NCBI RefSeq assembly: GCF_002157735.2
Contig: NZ_AP018690.1
Coordinates: 496,001-560,000, forward strand
Source of the DNA: Vibrio aphrogenes
GTDB lineage: Bacteria > Pseudomonadota > Gammaproteobacteria > Enterobacterales > Vibrionaceae
Direction: 5' to 3'
DNA: 64,000 bases
The translations under genes and the position numbers were made by a program. Each line of letters starts with the position of its first letter. Within the stretch, counting starts at the first letter, position 1. The notes beneath the pieces are model-generated. The model worked only from the letters and a program-made list of their open reading frames with translations. It was not told where the DNA came from and made no database searches. Below are positions 9,045-18,016 of the stretch, in pieces.

Positions 9045-9620
9045 ATGCAACTGACTCTACTTTCTGAGCAATTATTCCAACACCTCTATCGTGACATCAC
9101 TGAATTTCGTACCACTTTCGACTTGCCTGTTGCCGATCTCAGCTCTCTTGATGATAAAGCCGATACATTACACACCTCATTGGCGATTGAAGAATTGACC
9201 GAGCTGGCTGAAGCCGATTGTAAAACCGAGCAAGCCGATGCCATCGTCGATACCATTTATGTCTTAATGGGCCGTCTAGTTCATCGTGGTGATCACAGCG
9301 TACACAGCAATCTTGGTATCAGCTACTTGATTGAGCTACTCCTACACGTGGCTAAAAATCGTGATATTGATTTCTTACCTTGCTGGGATGAAGTGCATTC
9401 AAGCAATATGAGCAAAGTTTGCCGTAATCAACAAGAATTTACTGAAACTCAGGCTTTCTATGCCAAGCAAGGGGTTGAACTTGACGCCATTCAACAAGGT
9501 GAATACATCATTGCAAAATGTGCTAAAGATGTTGAAATGCAAGGTAAAACCATTCGTAAAGGCAAGGTGTTAAAGTCTGTTTATTACCGTCCAGCCGATC
9601 TTGCTTCTTTGACTCAATAA
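9045..9620 (+). CDS. MazG-like nucleotide pyrophosphohydrolase
   Basis: 191 residues from the ATG at 9045. The segment EELTELAEADCKTEQADAIV has the EExxE...ExxD arrangement of the all-alpha NTP pyrophosphohydrolase superfamily (MazG/HisE/dUTPase-like), where the acidic residues bind Mg2+. The C-terminal third (from about residue 110) is an extension ending KGKVLKSVYYRPADL. It should hydrolyse a (d)NTP or similar nucleotide to the monophosphate; house-cleaning of modified nucleotides is the usual role, but the substrate is unknown. An ATG 45 bp upstream is in frame but would add residues unlike the family. The gene is a single unit. Confidence 0.8.
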   Translation: MQLTLLSEQLFQHLYRDITEFRTTFDLPVADLSSLDDKADTLHTSLAIEELTELAEADCKTEQADAIVDTIYVLMGRLVHRGDHSVHSNLGISYLIELLLHVAKNRDIDFLPCWDEVHSSNMSKVCRNQQEFTETQAFYAKQGVELDAIQQGEYIIAKCAKDVEMQGKTIRKGKVLKSVYYRPADLASLTQ

Positions 9621-9960
9621 GCCAGATAAAAAAAAGCCTGTCTCAGCGCATTGAGGCAGGCATGTGTGTTAGAAGTAAAGCTTATTTTTCAATAAGGACT
9701 TTCTCAATTAACACAAGTTAGGACGAGAATGTATCACTCTAACTAATGCCAATTGCGTGCCAACTTTTACCAACCATTAACAATAAACTTAACCTGTTGA
9801 ATTTAAATAAAATAATTAACCCACCTTTCCGTCGCGACTAACAATTTCTCAACAGCTAATACGACTTATGGTGTAAACTCATACAGCTTGCACAACTTTG
9901 GTGTGACGTGCTCCACATTCGATCACGCTATCAATCCACAAATTTTCATGCAAAAAGCTA
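9621..9960. other. Intergenic region, 340 bp, between convergent genes
   Basis: It holds a terminator hairpin at 9628-9661. The remaining 300 bp up to the btuD stop is AT-rich, with no open frame or further strong hairpin that I can see. Confidence 0.5.
9628..9661 (-). terminator. Rho-independent terminator, minus orientation
   Basis: GCCTGTCTCA (9636-9645) pairs with TGAGGCAGGC (9652-9661) with one G-U pair and a 6-nt loop. Eight A residues at 9628-9635 become the U-tract on the minus strand, so it best serves btuCD transcripts; it may also stop the plus-strand gene just upstream. Confidence 0.7.
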
Positions 9961-10710
9961 TTATTCAAAAATCAGATACGGTTGCCCTTGATGCTCAATT
10001 CGCTTTATTTCACTATCAAACACTTGGGAAATAAGTGTTTCGGTTAAGACCTGCTGAGTAACCCCATAACCTTTAATGACGCCTCCTTTTAACAGCACGA
10101 CTTTATCGGAATGGCGCAAGGTCCGATTAAGATCGTGATTGACCACCACCACCGCAAGACCTTGTTCAGACATCATATCGATCATTTGATACAAGATGGT
10201 TTGTTGACCAACATCCAATGGCGCTGCGGGTTCATCTAATAACATCACTTGCGCATGTGGATTAAGTTCAGGCCAAGCTTGCAAACAAATAGCAGCCAAG
10301 CGAACTCGTTGCCATTCACCACCAGACAAATGATGAATACTCTTAGACAATTTATTTTGAATCGACAGCTGCGTGGTAATAATCTCGACCACGCGCTCCA
10401 CATCCTCAGTACGAGCGGTAGTGGGAATGGCTAACGATAAATAATGAAATACCGGCATAGTAAAGGCTGGACGTTCTGATTGAGATAAAAACGCTCGTAG
10501 AGTTGCCAGCGCAGATAAGTCATAGTGCTTTAAATCGCTACCCGCTAATTCAATCTGTCCTTGGTATGGCAATAATCCCGCTAATGCCGATAACAATGTA
10601 CTTTTACCACTGCCGTTTGGGCCGATAATATGCAATTTTTCACCTGCGTTAATTTGCAAACTCACAGGTAATAAGCGCTGAGCTACGCTAAGGTCTTTAA
10701 TGGTGATCAT
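9961..10710 (-). CDS. btuD: Vitamin B12 ABC transporter ATP-binding protein BtuD
   Basis: A 249-residue ABC ATPase energising cobalamin import across the inner membrane. Walker A reads GPNGSGKST, the signature is [13 protein letters not shown] and Walker B is [13 protein letters not shown], followed by the H-loop in VVVVNHDLN. The ATG at 10710 gives [18 protein letters not shown], the expected BtuD N-terminus; an upstream extension would overlap the permease more deeply. The start overlaps the end of btuC by 14 bp, so the two are coupled. The periplasmic binding protein (BtuF) and receptor (BtuB) are not in this window. No cobalamin riboswitch is evident upstream of btuC. Confidence 0.9.
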   Translation of the reverse strand: MITIKDLSVAQRLLPVSLQINAGEKLHIIGPNGSGKSTLLSALAGLLPYQGQIELAGSDLKHYDLSALATLRAFLSQSERPAFTMPVFHYLSLAIPTTARTEDVERVVEIITTQLSIQNKLSKSIHHLSGGEWQRVRLAAICLQAWPELNPHAQVMLLDEPAAPLDVGQQTILYQMIDMMSEQGLAVVVVNHDLNRTLRHSDKVVLLKGGVIKGYGVTQQVLTETLISQVFDSEIKRIEHQGQPYLIFE

Positions 10711-11692
10711 GATGTCGTAATAGCATCCAAATAAATACGGGAGCGCCAATTGTCGTGGTCATCACCCCTAGTGGTAATTCTGCACTGGATAAAGCCACCC
10801 TCGCCAACAAATCGGCAAACACCAATAACGTAGCGCCGCATAATGCTGACATAGGTAACAAATAACGATTCTCACTTCCTAAAGTCAAACGAATAAGATG
10901 GGGAACCACTAAGCCAATAAAGCTGATCACACCACCAATTGCCACGGAACAGCCGACTAAAATAGCCACATAAAGAATCAACTTCCAACGTAAAGATAGA
11001 ACATCGAGCCCTAATTGTTTGGCATGCAACTCTCCAACCATCAATAGATCCAATGATTTACCTTTAATACACAGCCACACAATACAAGGTAGCATCAATA
11101 AGCCTAACGAGATTTGCATCCAAGACACGCCGCTAATACTGCCCATCAACCAATACATTAAAATGCGTAAGTTAAGGTTATCGCTAAAATAAAATGCCCA
11201 AGTCACAACCGAGCTAGATAAAATGCCTAGCGCGACCCCTATAAGCAATAGCTTTCCTGTCGTTAATCGCATTGCTTTCGCTAAACCGACAATCATTAAT
11301 GTAAAGATAAGCGCGCCCATAATTGCCACCAGCATGGAACCATAAGGCGACATTAAGGCCGGAAAGAAAAATAAAGCGATCACCATCGCAAGGCTTGCCC
11401 CTCCCGAAATCCCAATAATACCTGGCTCAGCTAATGGATTACCTAATAAAACTTGCAATGTCGCCCCGGCCACCGCTAATGATGCACCTAATAAGATGGC
11501 AGCCAATAAACGTGGTAAGCGTAAATTCACCATGATTTGCTGTTGTAGTTCTGTCAATGGATGAAAAATGGAGATGGAGAGATCCCCTACCGACAAATAC
11601 ACCAGGCTTATCATCAATAAAAACAGTGAAATCACAATAAAGGGAATGGTCCAATGTTGACGTTTGGCTTGGATTAATCGTTGCAGTTGCAT
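10697..11692 (-). CDS. btuC: Vitamin B12 ABC transporter permease BtuC
   Basis: 331 residues with about ten membrane helices of the FecCD/BtuC permease family. Typical segments include [20 protein letters not shown] near the N-terminus, [19 protein letters not shown], and [19 protein letters not shown], the coupling-helix region that contacts the ATPase. The pairing with a BtuD-type ATPase makes cobalamin the likely substrate; an iron-siderophore system is the main alternative because the family is shared. It starts a two-gene operon with btuD, 88 bp downstream of the AstE-like gene. Confidence 0.88.
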   Translation of the reverse strand: MQLQRLIQAKRQHWTIPFIVISLFLLMISLVYLSVGDLSISIFHPLTELQQQIMVNLRLPRLLAAILLGASLAVAGATLQVLLGNPLAEPGIIGISGGASLAMVIALFFFPALMSPYGSMLVAIMGALIFTLMIVGLAKAMRLTTGKLLLIGVALGILSSSVVTWAFYFSDNLNLRILMYWLMGSISGVSWMQISLGLLMLPCIVWLCIKGKSLDLLMVGELHAKQLGLDVLSLRWKLILYVAILVGCSVAIGGVISFIGLVVPHLIRLTLGSENRYLLPMSALCGATLLVFADLLARVALSSAELPLGVMTTTIGAPVFIWMLLRHHDHH

Positions 11693-11780
11693 CTAGGGCT
11701 ATATCACTTTGAAAGTTTTGGTTACCTTAACCAGTTACACAGCAATTGAAAAGTAAACTTGCATGATTTTTAACGAGGAA

Positions 11781-12836
11781 TTAGGAAGTATGGACTTTTT
11801 CGACTAGCAAGGCGGCACGCTGACCAATCTCAACTTGCTGATTGGCAAAGACCAGCGCATGTCGTCCCGATTCACATATCATAGGCACCCCACCTTGTAT
11901 GGCATATTCTTGATTTAAATACAAAGGTTCAAAGTTAATCAGAGCTTGTTTGGCTATAAAACTCAAATCTGAAGAGTGCTTTCTTATTTCTTGAATCACC
12001 TGATAAACAGCCATTCGCGCATGAGGTTTAGCGATAAAGACTTGAGTTAGGTCTCTCGTTAATAAGTCTTCCATTCCTTTCACAAAACCTGCAAACAACG
12101 CTAAGTGATTTTGACCTAAGGTTTGCCATTGTCCCAGCTCTATCGCCAAGCTTTTGGCTTGAAAATATTCACTGGTATACCAACTAAATGTGAAATCAGG
12201 ATGCTGACAGACTAAAAAGGCTTGGATATCCGCCACTTGAGAAAACCCCATTAACGCGAGATCTACTTCAGCGGATTGATGACGAGTAAAGGGACGAATA
12301 GCAAAAATGGGATATTGCGACGGTCGCTGAGAATGATGCAGATCTAAGTGCCAGCGATAATGCGGATCGGAGCGTTCAAAAAACAACGCCACCACATCTT
12401 TCATTTTTGCGGCAATCGCACTTTCAACACCACGCGCTGGCATCCGAGTCATTTCAAACATTTGATTTAAGTTATGCTCAATAAAGCGCACTTTTTTCAA
12501 GGCCGCATCAGGATTAGCAAAAATAAATAAACAAGGATGACTTATTTGAACTTGGCCTTTTAAAATTCGGGTAATTAATGCATCCATCAATTCGATAGGC
12601 CCGGTTTCATCACCATAAATACCAGCAGAAAGAACCGTGGCGCTGCGATTTGTCGAGGAGTGCTTAGCTGGAGTAATACTCAACATGCCTCGATGATACA
12701 AACGGAGCACTAAACCACTTTCCAAGGTCAAGGTTTGTTGAGGCCAAGACAAATGATAAAGCGTTGTGTAAGAAAACCCTTTATCCAATAACTCGCGAAC
12801 AAACGGGTTTTCTTTATGAAAATGTTGATACCCCAT
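11781..12836 (-). CDS. astE: Succinylglutamate desuccinylase/aspartoacylase family protein (AstE-like), zinc His replaced
   Basis: 351 residues from the ATG at 12836. AstE hydrolyses N-succinylglutamate in the last step of arginine succinyltransferase catabolism, using one zinc. Matching segments are LSAGIYGDETGPIELMDAL, RFIEHNLNQMF, RWHLDLHHSQR and AIELGQWQTLGQN. The family's first zinc motif reads GxHGxE; here the histidine is tyrosine (codon TAT), while the Glu of the same motif, the second zinc His in HLDLHH and the catalytic Glu in IELGQ are kept. Activity is therefore uncertain. It is not beside astCADB, and the gene could encode a divergent paralogue. The frame also opens at a TTG at 12860. 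Confidence 0.8.
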   Translation of the reverse strand: MGYQHFHKENPFVRELLDKGFSYTTLYHLSWPQQTLTLESGLVLRLYHRGMLSITPAKHSSTNRSATVLSAGIYGDETGPIELMDALITRILKGQVQISHPCLFIFANPDAALKKVRFIEHNLNQMFEMTRMPARGVESAIAAKMKDVVALFFERSDPHYRWHLDLHHSQRPSQYPIFAIRPFTRHQSAEVDLALMGFSQVADIQAFLVCQHPDFTFSWYTSEYFQAKSLAIELGQWQTLGQNHLALFAGFVKGMEDLLTRDLTQVFIAKPHARMAVYQVIQEIRKHSSDLSFIAKQALINFEPLYLNQEYAIQGGVPMICESGRHALVFANQQVEIGQRAALLVEKVHTS

Positions 12837-12889
12837 AAATCCCCCGACAAACAGAGACAACCCATACTGTGAATAATCGTACTTACTCT

Positions 12890-12921
12890 TTATCAGTTTA
12901 GACTATTATCAGTTTAGACTA
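12890..12921. repeat. Tandem 16-bp direct repeat upstream of astE
   Basis: TTATCAGTTTAGACTA occurs twice in direct succession (12890-12905 and 12906-12921), about 55-85 bp upstream of the astE start. It could be a repeated operator or promoter element, or just a duplication. Confidence 0.9.
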
Positions 12922-12991
12922 CGTTGCTAGATTCGGTTGTGGTGTTCCCTATTGTACTAAAAATCCGCTCATTTAATGAGTGTGATAAGTA

Positions 12992-13927
12992 TTAATTCAC
13001 AATCGGAATATACTGATCATTGCCAATCAATAATTTTAATTGCGGCGAACCATCGTGTTTAGGAATAAAGATGCAAGTTCGTAAATTATCTTGTTTTGCC
13101 TCATCCATTAACACCGAAAGATGATGAAGATCGCTATAACATTTTCGATCGGCATCTCGTCGACATAAATCCACAAACTCGAATGGGCACTCTTGTGGAT
13201 ATAACACCAACTCCGATTCTTGCATCAAACGTAAACCTTTTATTGATAAGTTTTCTACATCATCGCCAAATTGAATCCAAGTGGCAACAGGGGCAACGTC
13301 AATGGCATGCTCCAGGATCTCGTGATATAGAGTTTCCAATGATTCTCTTTGAGAAATGGTGGCTAATTGAGGCGAGGAGAAAAAACGCTCCCAAAATTTA
13401 CGCCGCTCATCAACGGTTGCTAATGAAGCCTTAATACTATTACGTTTAGAAGCACCAAAATCGGCCAGTAACGCCAAGTTTTGCGGCAAAATAGATTCTA
13501 ACTTTTCGCGTAAATAACGAATTAAAACCGGTGACGCCCCACCACTTGAGATGGCAATTTGAATGCGACCTCGGTTAATCATAGAAGGAGTAATAAAGTC
13601 ACAATAAGGTTTGTCGTCAACCACATTTACCATGATGTTTTGTTGTTTAGCATCTTGGTGAACTTGATGATTGAGCTCTGGGTTATCTGTAGTCGCCCAA
13701 ACTTGGAAATAATCTTGCAGCATATCACTATGATAAAAGGCCTTTACCCATAGCAAAGCTTCTTGTTGTGCTAAATCGAGCAAATGCGGATGAACATTAG
13801 GAGAGACCAAGGTCACTTTCGCACCAGCACGTAACAACATATCAACTTTCCGGCAAGCCACTTCACCGCCACCTACCACTAAAACAGCCTTGTTACTTAA
13901 ATCTAAAAAAACGGGGAAATAGCGCAT
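12992..13927 (-). CDS. cysG: Siroheme synthase, CysG N-terminal domain with methylase remnant
   Basis: 311 residues. The N-terminal ~210 residues are the dehydrogenase/ferrochelatase half of CysG, converting precorrin-2 to sirohydrochlorin and siroheme: NAD-binding VLVVGGGEVACRKVDMLL, NVVDDKPYCDFITPSM and ISSGGASPVLIRYLREKLE. The last ~90 residues resemble the start of the uroporphyrinogen methylase domain (LSIKGLRLMQESELVLY, CRRDADRKCY) but lack the glycine-rich SAM-binding entry motif and most of the domain, so methylation must come from another enzyme. Siroheme feeds sulfite and nitrite reductases. Start ATG at 13927 follows AAGGA with 6-nt spacing. Confidence 0.88.
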   Translation of the reverse strand: MRYFPVFLDLSNKAVLVVGGGEVACRKVDMLLRAGAKVTLVSPNVHPHLLDLAQQEALLWVKAFYHSDMLQDYFQVWATTDNPELNHQVHQDAKQQNIMVNVVDDKPYCDFITPSMINRGRIQIAISSGGASPVLIRYLREKLESILPQNLALLADFGASKRNSIKASLATVDERRKFWERFFSSPQLATISQRESLETLYHEILEHAIDVAPVATWIQFGDDVENLSIKGLRLMQESELVLYPQECPFEFVDLCRRDADRKCYSDLHHLSVLMDEAKQDNLRTCIFIPKHDGSPQLKLLIGNDQYIPIVN

Positions 13928-14394
13928 TGAATTCCTTTTTGTGATGTCTGACTCAATCTTGATATTACCAAATTTGTGCAGATAGAAAACATAAGATCAA
14001 TAACGTGAACAATTTTACTTCGAATTATCGAGAAAGCTTTTATTTATCCGCCAAGCAGCCTACCCAATTTATTTACTTTATATCGCAATAAGCCACTTTT
14101 TTAGAATAAAAACTGAATCGCTACTTTTTGGTGCAACATTGCACTATTTACTTTGGGCTGACATTTATACATTCTATTTTTAATGAAAGATTTGTGAACT
14201 GACTCAAGGACATAATCGTAATATTGAGTTGTGTAATCCATATTCTTTCCTACTCTTAAGAATAACCAATCGCATACAACAGTATGTTATTGGCCTTATA
14301 AATATAAATTAAAACAACATTAGTTAGTTACATAATCACAGACAATTATCTTCAGTTTTCACTGATTTAATGGACGCATACAGGAAGGATTCAT
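13928..14394. other. Divergent promoter region between cysG and aapJ, 467 bp
   Basis: An AT-rich non-coding stretch carrying the promoters of cysG (left end) and the aap operon (right end). GGAAGG at 14382-14387 is the aapJ ribosome binding site. I see no hairpin or repeat strong enough to name. Confidence 0.5.
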
Positions 14395-15417
14395 ATGCAA
14401 AAATCGATAAAACTTCTCACCTCGGCGCTAGCAGTTTCAGCGGCAATGATGGCTAACTCTGCTTTTGCAGGTACTTTGGAAGACGTACAAAAAGCAGGTG
14501 AATTAAAGTGTGGTGTGAGTACTGGCCTCGCTGGTTTCTCTAACCCCAATTCAAAAGGTCAATGGGAAGGCCTTGATGTGGAATATTGCCAAGCCGTTGC
14601 CGCGGCAGTACTGGGTGATAAAACCAAAATCAAATACGTTCCATTAAATGCTAAAGAACGTTTTACTGCCTTACAATCTGGTGAAGTTGATGTTCTTTCA
14701 CGTAACACTACTTGGACGTTACAACGTGACGGTTCACTTGGCTTAAACTTTGTCGGTACAACCTATTATGACGGCCAAGGTTTTATGGTGAAAAAAGATC
14801 TTGGCGTGAAAAGCGCAACTGAACTCGACGGCGCTTCCGTGTGTGTCCAAGCAGGAACCACTACCGAACTTAACCTTGCCGATTACTTCCGCTTAAAAGG
14901 CATGTCTTATAAACCCGTCGTGTTCGATACCATGGATCAAACCGCTAAAGGCTTTGATTCTGGTCGCTGTGATGTCCTCACCTCTGACCAATCTCAACTT
15001 TACGGATTACGCTTAAACTTAAAAGATCCAAGTTCAGCCACCGTATTGCCTGAAATCATTTCGAAAGAACCACTTGGCCCTGTTGTTCGTCAAGGAGATG
15101 ACCAATGGTTCAATATTACGAAGTGGACATTATTTGCCATGATCAATGCAGAAGAATACGGCATTACCCAAAAGAACGTTGATGAAATGAAAAAATCCAA
15201 CGATCCGAATGTGAAACGTATTTTAGGTTTAGACGGACCTAAAGGTGAAGGTCTTGGTTTAAAAGACGACTGGGCTTACCAAATCGTTAAACAAGTCGGT
15301 AACTACGGTGAAATGTTTGAACGCACTGTGGGTCAAGGTTCACCATTAAAAGTTGACCGTGGTGTAAACAAACTTTGGAATGCTGGCGGCTTCCAATATG
15401 CTCCACCAATCCGCTAA
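14395..15417 (+). CDS. aapJ: General L-amino acid ABC transporter, periplasmic binding protein AapJ
   Basis: 340 residues with a Sec signal peptide (MQKSIKLLTSALAVSAAMMA, cleaved after ANSAFA). The mature protein begins GTLEDVQKAGELKCGVSTGL, has the family segment GLDVEYCQAVAAAVLGD and the solute-binding family 3 pattern AKERFTALQSGEVDVLSRN, then VQAGTTTELNLADYF and a C-terminus typical of AapJ/BztA (GVNKLWNAGGFQYAPPIR). It captures a broad range of L-amino acids in the periplasm and hands them to AapQ-AapM. It is the first gene of aapJQMP. Confidence 0.93.
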   Translation: MQKSIKLLTSALAVSAAMMANSAFAGTLEDVQKAGELKCGVSTGLAGFSNPNSKGQWEGLDVEYCQAVAAAVLGDKTKIKYVPLNAKERFTALQSGEVDVLSRNTTWTLQRDGSLGLNFVGTTYYDGQGFMVKKDLGVKSATELDGASVCVQAGTTTELNLADYFRLKGMSYKPVVFDTMDQTAKGFDSGRCDVLTSDQSQLYGLRLNLKDPSSATVLPEIISKEPLGPVVRQGDDQWFNITKWTLFAMINAEEYGITQKNVDEMKKSNDPNVKRILGLDGPKGEGLGLKDDWAYQIVKQVGNYGEMFERTVGQGSPLKVDRGVNKLWNAGGFQYAPPIR

Positions 15418-15503
15418 TACATCTAACTTCTTAGTAAACTATATCTCAACCTATTGATATTGTTGAAAATGGTAAATTGGTAAGGCGCCTTAAATACAGC
15501 AAC

Positions 15504-15546
15504 CGTTACTAAGGTCTTTTATTAAAGATCGGCACACATAGTAACG
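15504..15546 (+). promoter_or_regulatory. Hairpin in the aapJ-aapQ gap
   Basis: CGTTACT (15504-15510) pairs with AGTAACG (15540-15546), enclosing a second stem formed by GTCTTT (15514-15519) and AAAGAT (15524-15529). No U-tract follows. In binding-protein-dependent operons such hairpins often protect the upstream mRNA or reduce downstream expression; that role is inferred here. Confidence 0.5.
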
Positions 15547-15658
15547 AATTGACTGGGTGTCTTATCGATTTACACACGATGCTTCAATCTCTCTAGATAG
15601 GTATAAAATAGGGGCGGTGTCGGCTGCCCTTTTTCAAAAGATTTTGAGGTTACGAAGT

Positions 15659-16867
15659 ATGAAACCCAATGAATCAGAGAAGAGGATCAGCCCTTCGTCG
15701 TCTGATAGCTCTATCTCTCGCCTAATTTATAGTCCAAGATTTCGCTCCATCGCTTTTCAGCTGATTACGGTGGCAGTTCTTGGTTACTTCTTTTACGTTA
15801 TTATTAATAATACGATTTCCAACCTAAATGACCGAGGGATCTCGACTGGTTTTGGTTTTCTAGACCGACAAGCTGGCTTTGGGATCAGTTTAAGTTTAAT
15901 CGACTATGATGAAACGTATTCTTTTGGAAGAACCTTTGTCGTCGGTCTACTCAATACCATCTTGGTTTCGGTTTTAGGTATTATTTTAGCGACTATTCTC
16001 GGTTTTGCCGTTGGTGTCGCGCGTTTATCCTCTAACTGGATGGTGAATCGCCTTGCTGCGGTTTTCATTGAGATTGTTCGTAATGTCCCGCCCCTCATTC
16101 AAATTCTGTTTTGGTATTTTGCCGTTCTACAAGCCCTACCTTCTGCACGACAAAGTTTAAGTCTCGGTGAAGTCATTTTCTTAAATATACGTGGCTTATA
16201 TATGCCAAAACCTGTATTTGAGGACGGCAGTATTATCATTTTACTGGCCGCTATTGTAGCGGTAATACTGAGCATTGGCGTGTATATTTGGGCACGCAAT
16301 AAACAAAAAGTTACAGGGGTGCAGACGCCGGTCGGACGAATCGTATTAGGATTATGTTTGGGACTTCCGCTTATCGCCTATTTTGCTGCTGGTATGCCGA
16401 TTTCAGGAGATTATCCACAACTTAAAGGATTCAACTTTCAAGGTGGCATCAGTATTTTGCCTGAGTTGTTTGCTTTATGGTTAGCGTTAGGGATTTTTAC
16501 CGCTGCTTTTATTGCAGAAATCGTGCGCTCCGGCATTAATGCGGTTAGCCATGGTCAAACCGAAGCTGCGCTAGCTCTTGGGCTTTCTCGCTCAAAAACG
16601 CTCAAGTTGGTAGTCATTCCACAAGCAATGCGCATCATTGTTCCGCCACTAACTAGTGAATACCTCAACCTCACCAAAAACTCCTCTCTTGCTATGGCGA
16701 TCGGTTATCCAGACCTTGTTTCTGTGTTTGCCGGCACCACGCTCAACCAAACCGGGCAAGCCATTGAAATCATTTTCATGACGATGGGAGTGTATCTGGG
16801 GTTAAGTTTATTAACCTCGTGGCTTATGAACATCTATAACCGCAAAGTTGCGTTAGTAGAAAGATAA
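15659..16867 (+). CDS. aapQ: Amino acid ABC transporter permease AapQ
   Basis: 402 residues from the ATG at 15659, preceded by GAGG (15646-15649). After a polar tail the protein has multiple membrane helices; the conserved His/Glu/Gln/Arg permease segment reads GVARLSSNWMVNRLAAVFIE and IVRNVPPLIQILFWYFAVLQ, and the ABC-coupling EAA loop is GQTEAALALGLSRSKTLKLV. The long insertion between helices, absent from short permeases such as GlnP, is typical of AapQ/BztB. It forms a heterodimeric channel with AapM. A frame extends 34 codons upstream from a GTG without a ribosome site. Next gene begins 16 bp downstream. Confidence 0.9.
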   Translation: MKPNESEKRISPSSSDSSISRLIYSPRFRSIAFQLITVAVLGYFFYVIINNTISNLNDRGISTGFGFLDRQAGFGISLSLIDYDETYSFGRTFVVGLLNTILVSVLGIILATILGFAVGVARLSSNWMVNRLAAVFIEIVRNVPPLIQILFWYFAVLQALPSARQSLSLGEVIFLNIRGLYMPKPVFEDGSIIILLAAIVAVILSIGVYIWARNKQKVTGVQTPVGRIVLGLCLGLPLIAYFAAGMPISGDYPQLKGFNFQGGISILPELFALWLALGIFTAAFIAEIVRSGINAVSHGQTEAALALGLSRSKTLKLVVIPQAMRIIVPPLTSEYLNLTKNSSLAMAIGYPDLVSVFAGTTLNQTGQAIEIIFMTMGVYLGLSLLTSWLMNIYNRKVALVER

Positions 16868-16883
16868 CAGGCGGAGAATGTAG

Positions 16884-17981
16884 ATGAAAACACATCAATT
16901 TCAACCAAGTTTACCGCCACCGGCCAACACAGTTGGTGTTATCGGCTGGCTACGTAAGAACTTATTTAGTACCCCTTTAAATAGTGTGGTGACTTTATTT
17001 ATGGCCTATATCGCGATCACCACTCTTTGGTCAATCGTAGATTGGGGGATCATCAATGCAAACTGGGTAGGCACCACCCGAGATGCCTGTTCTGATACAG
17101 GGGCTTGTTGGGTATTTATTAGCGTACGCTGGGATCAATTCATGTTTGGGTTCTACCCTGCCGAAGAGTTATGGCGACCTAAACTGTTTTATTGGACATT
17201 AGCGATTCTGGTTGCCTTATTAGCTTATGAGAAAACGCCCAAACGTACTTGGATATTTATCTTTTTTGGCAGCCTCTACCCTATTTTAATGGCAGGGCTA
17301 CTTGAAGGCTCGATGTTTGGTTTACCCGTGATTGATACCCATCAATGGGGCGGCTTATTAGTTACATTGATCCTATCAACGATTGGTATTGTGGTCTCGT
17401 TACCTATTGGGATTGTTTTAGCCTTAGGCCGACGCTCTGAAATGCCGATCATCAGTAAGCTCAGCATTGCCTATATTGAGATTTGGCGTGGCGTGCCATT
17501 AATTACGGTCCTCTTCATGGCTTCCGTCATGCTGCCGCTTTTCTTTTCCGAAGGGGTTCAGACCGATAAATTAATCCGGGCACTCATCGGGGTCGTCATG
17601 TTCTATTCGGCTTATATGGCTGAAGTCGTTCGTGGCGGTTTGCAAGCCATTCCTAAAGGACAATATGAAGCTGCCGATTCGCTTGGCTTGTCTTATTGGC
17701 AAAAAATGGGACTGATTGTTTTGCCTCAAGCTTTAAAAATCACTATCCCATCGATTGTTAACAACTTTTTATCGTTATTAAAAGACACTAGTTTAGTGCT
17801 CATCATCGGTATGTATGATGTATTAGGCATCGGGCAAGCCGCCAATAACGACCCGGATTGGTTAGGATATTCAACCGAAAGCTATGTATTTGTTGGGCTG
17901 GTCTTCTGGGTATTTTGTTTCGGGATTTCTCGTTACTCCATTTACTTAGAAAACAAACTCCACACGGGTCATAAAAGATGA
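16884..17981 (+). CDS. aapM: Amino acid ABC transporter permease AapM
   Basis: 365 residues. The N-terminal half holds the family-specific helices (LFSTPLNSVVTLFMAYIAIT) and an external loop with two cysteines (DACSDTGACWVF), which may form a disulfide in the periplasm. The C-terminal permease core has SIAYIEIWRGVPLITVLF and the EAA loop GQYEAADSLGLSYWQKMGL. It pairs with AapQ in the inner membrane. Start ATG follows GGCGGAGAA with good spacing; 16 bp from aapQ and 35 bp before aapP, all within one operon. Confidence 0.9.
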   Translation: MKTHQFQPSLPPPANTVGVIGWLRKNLFSTPLNSVVTLFMAYIAITTLWSIVDWGIINANWVGTTRDACSDTGACWVFISVRWDQFMFGFYPAEELWRPKLFYWTLAILVALLAYEKTPKRTWIFIFFGSLYPILMAGLLEGSMFGLPVIDTHQWGGLLVTLILSTIGIVVSLPIGIVLALGRRSEMPIISKLSIAYIEIWRGVPLITVLFMASVMLPLFFSEGVQTDKLIRALIGVVMFYSAYMAEVVRGGLQAIPKGQYEAADSLGLSYWQKMGLIVLPQALKITIPSIVNNFLSLLKDTSLVLIIGMYDVLGIGQAANNDPDWLGYSTESYVFVGLVFWVFCFGISRYSIYLENKLHTGHKR

Positions 17982-18016
17982 CGCTATTGGGATAGATAAC
18001 AATTCAAGGAAGTATT

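Noticed and set aside
11693-11780. Cobalamin riboswitch upstream of btuC
   Set aside because: The 88-bp gap is far too short for the ~200-nt element, and the conserved GCCACTG-type core is not present.
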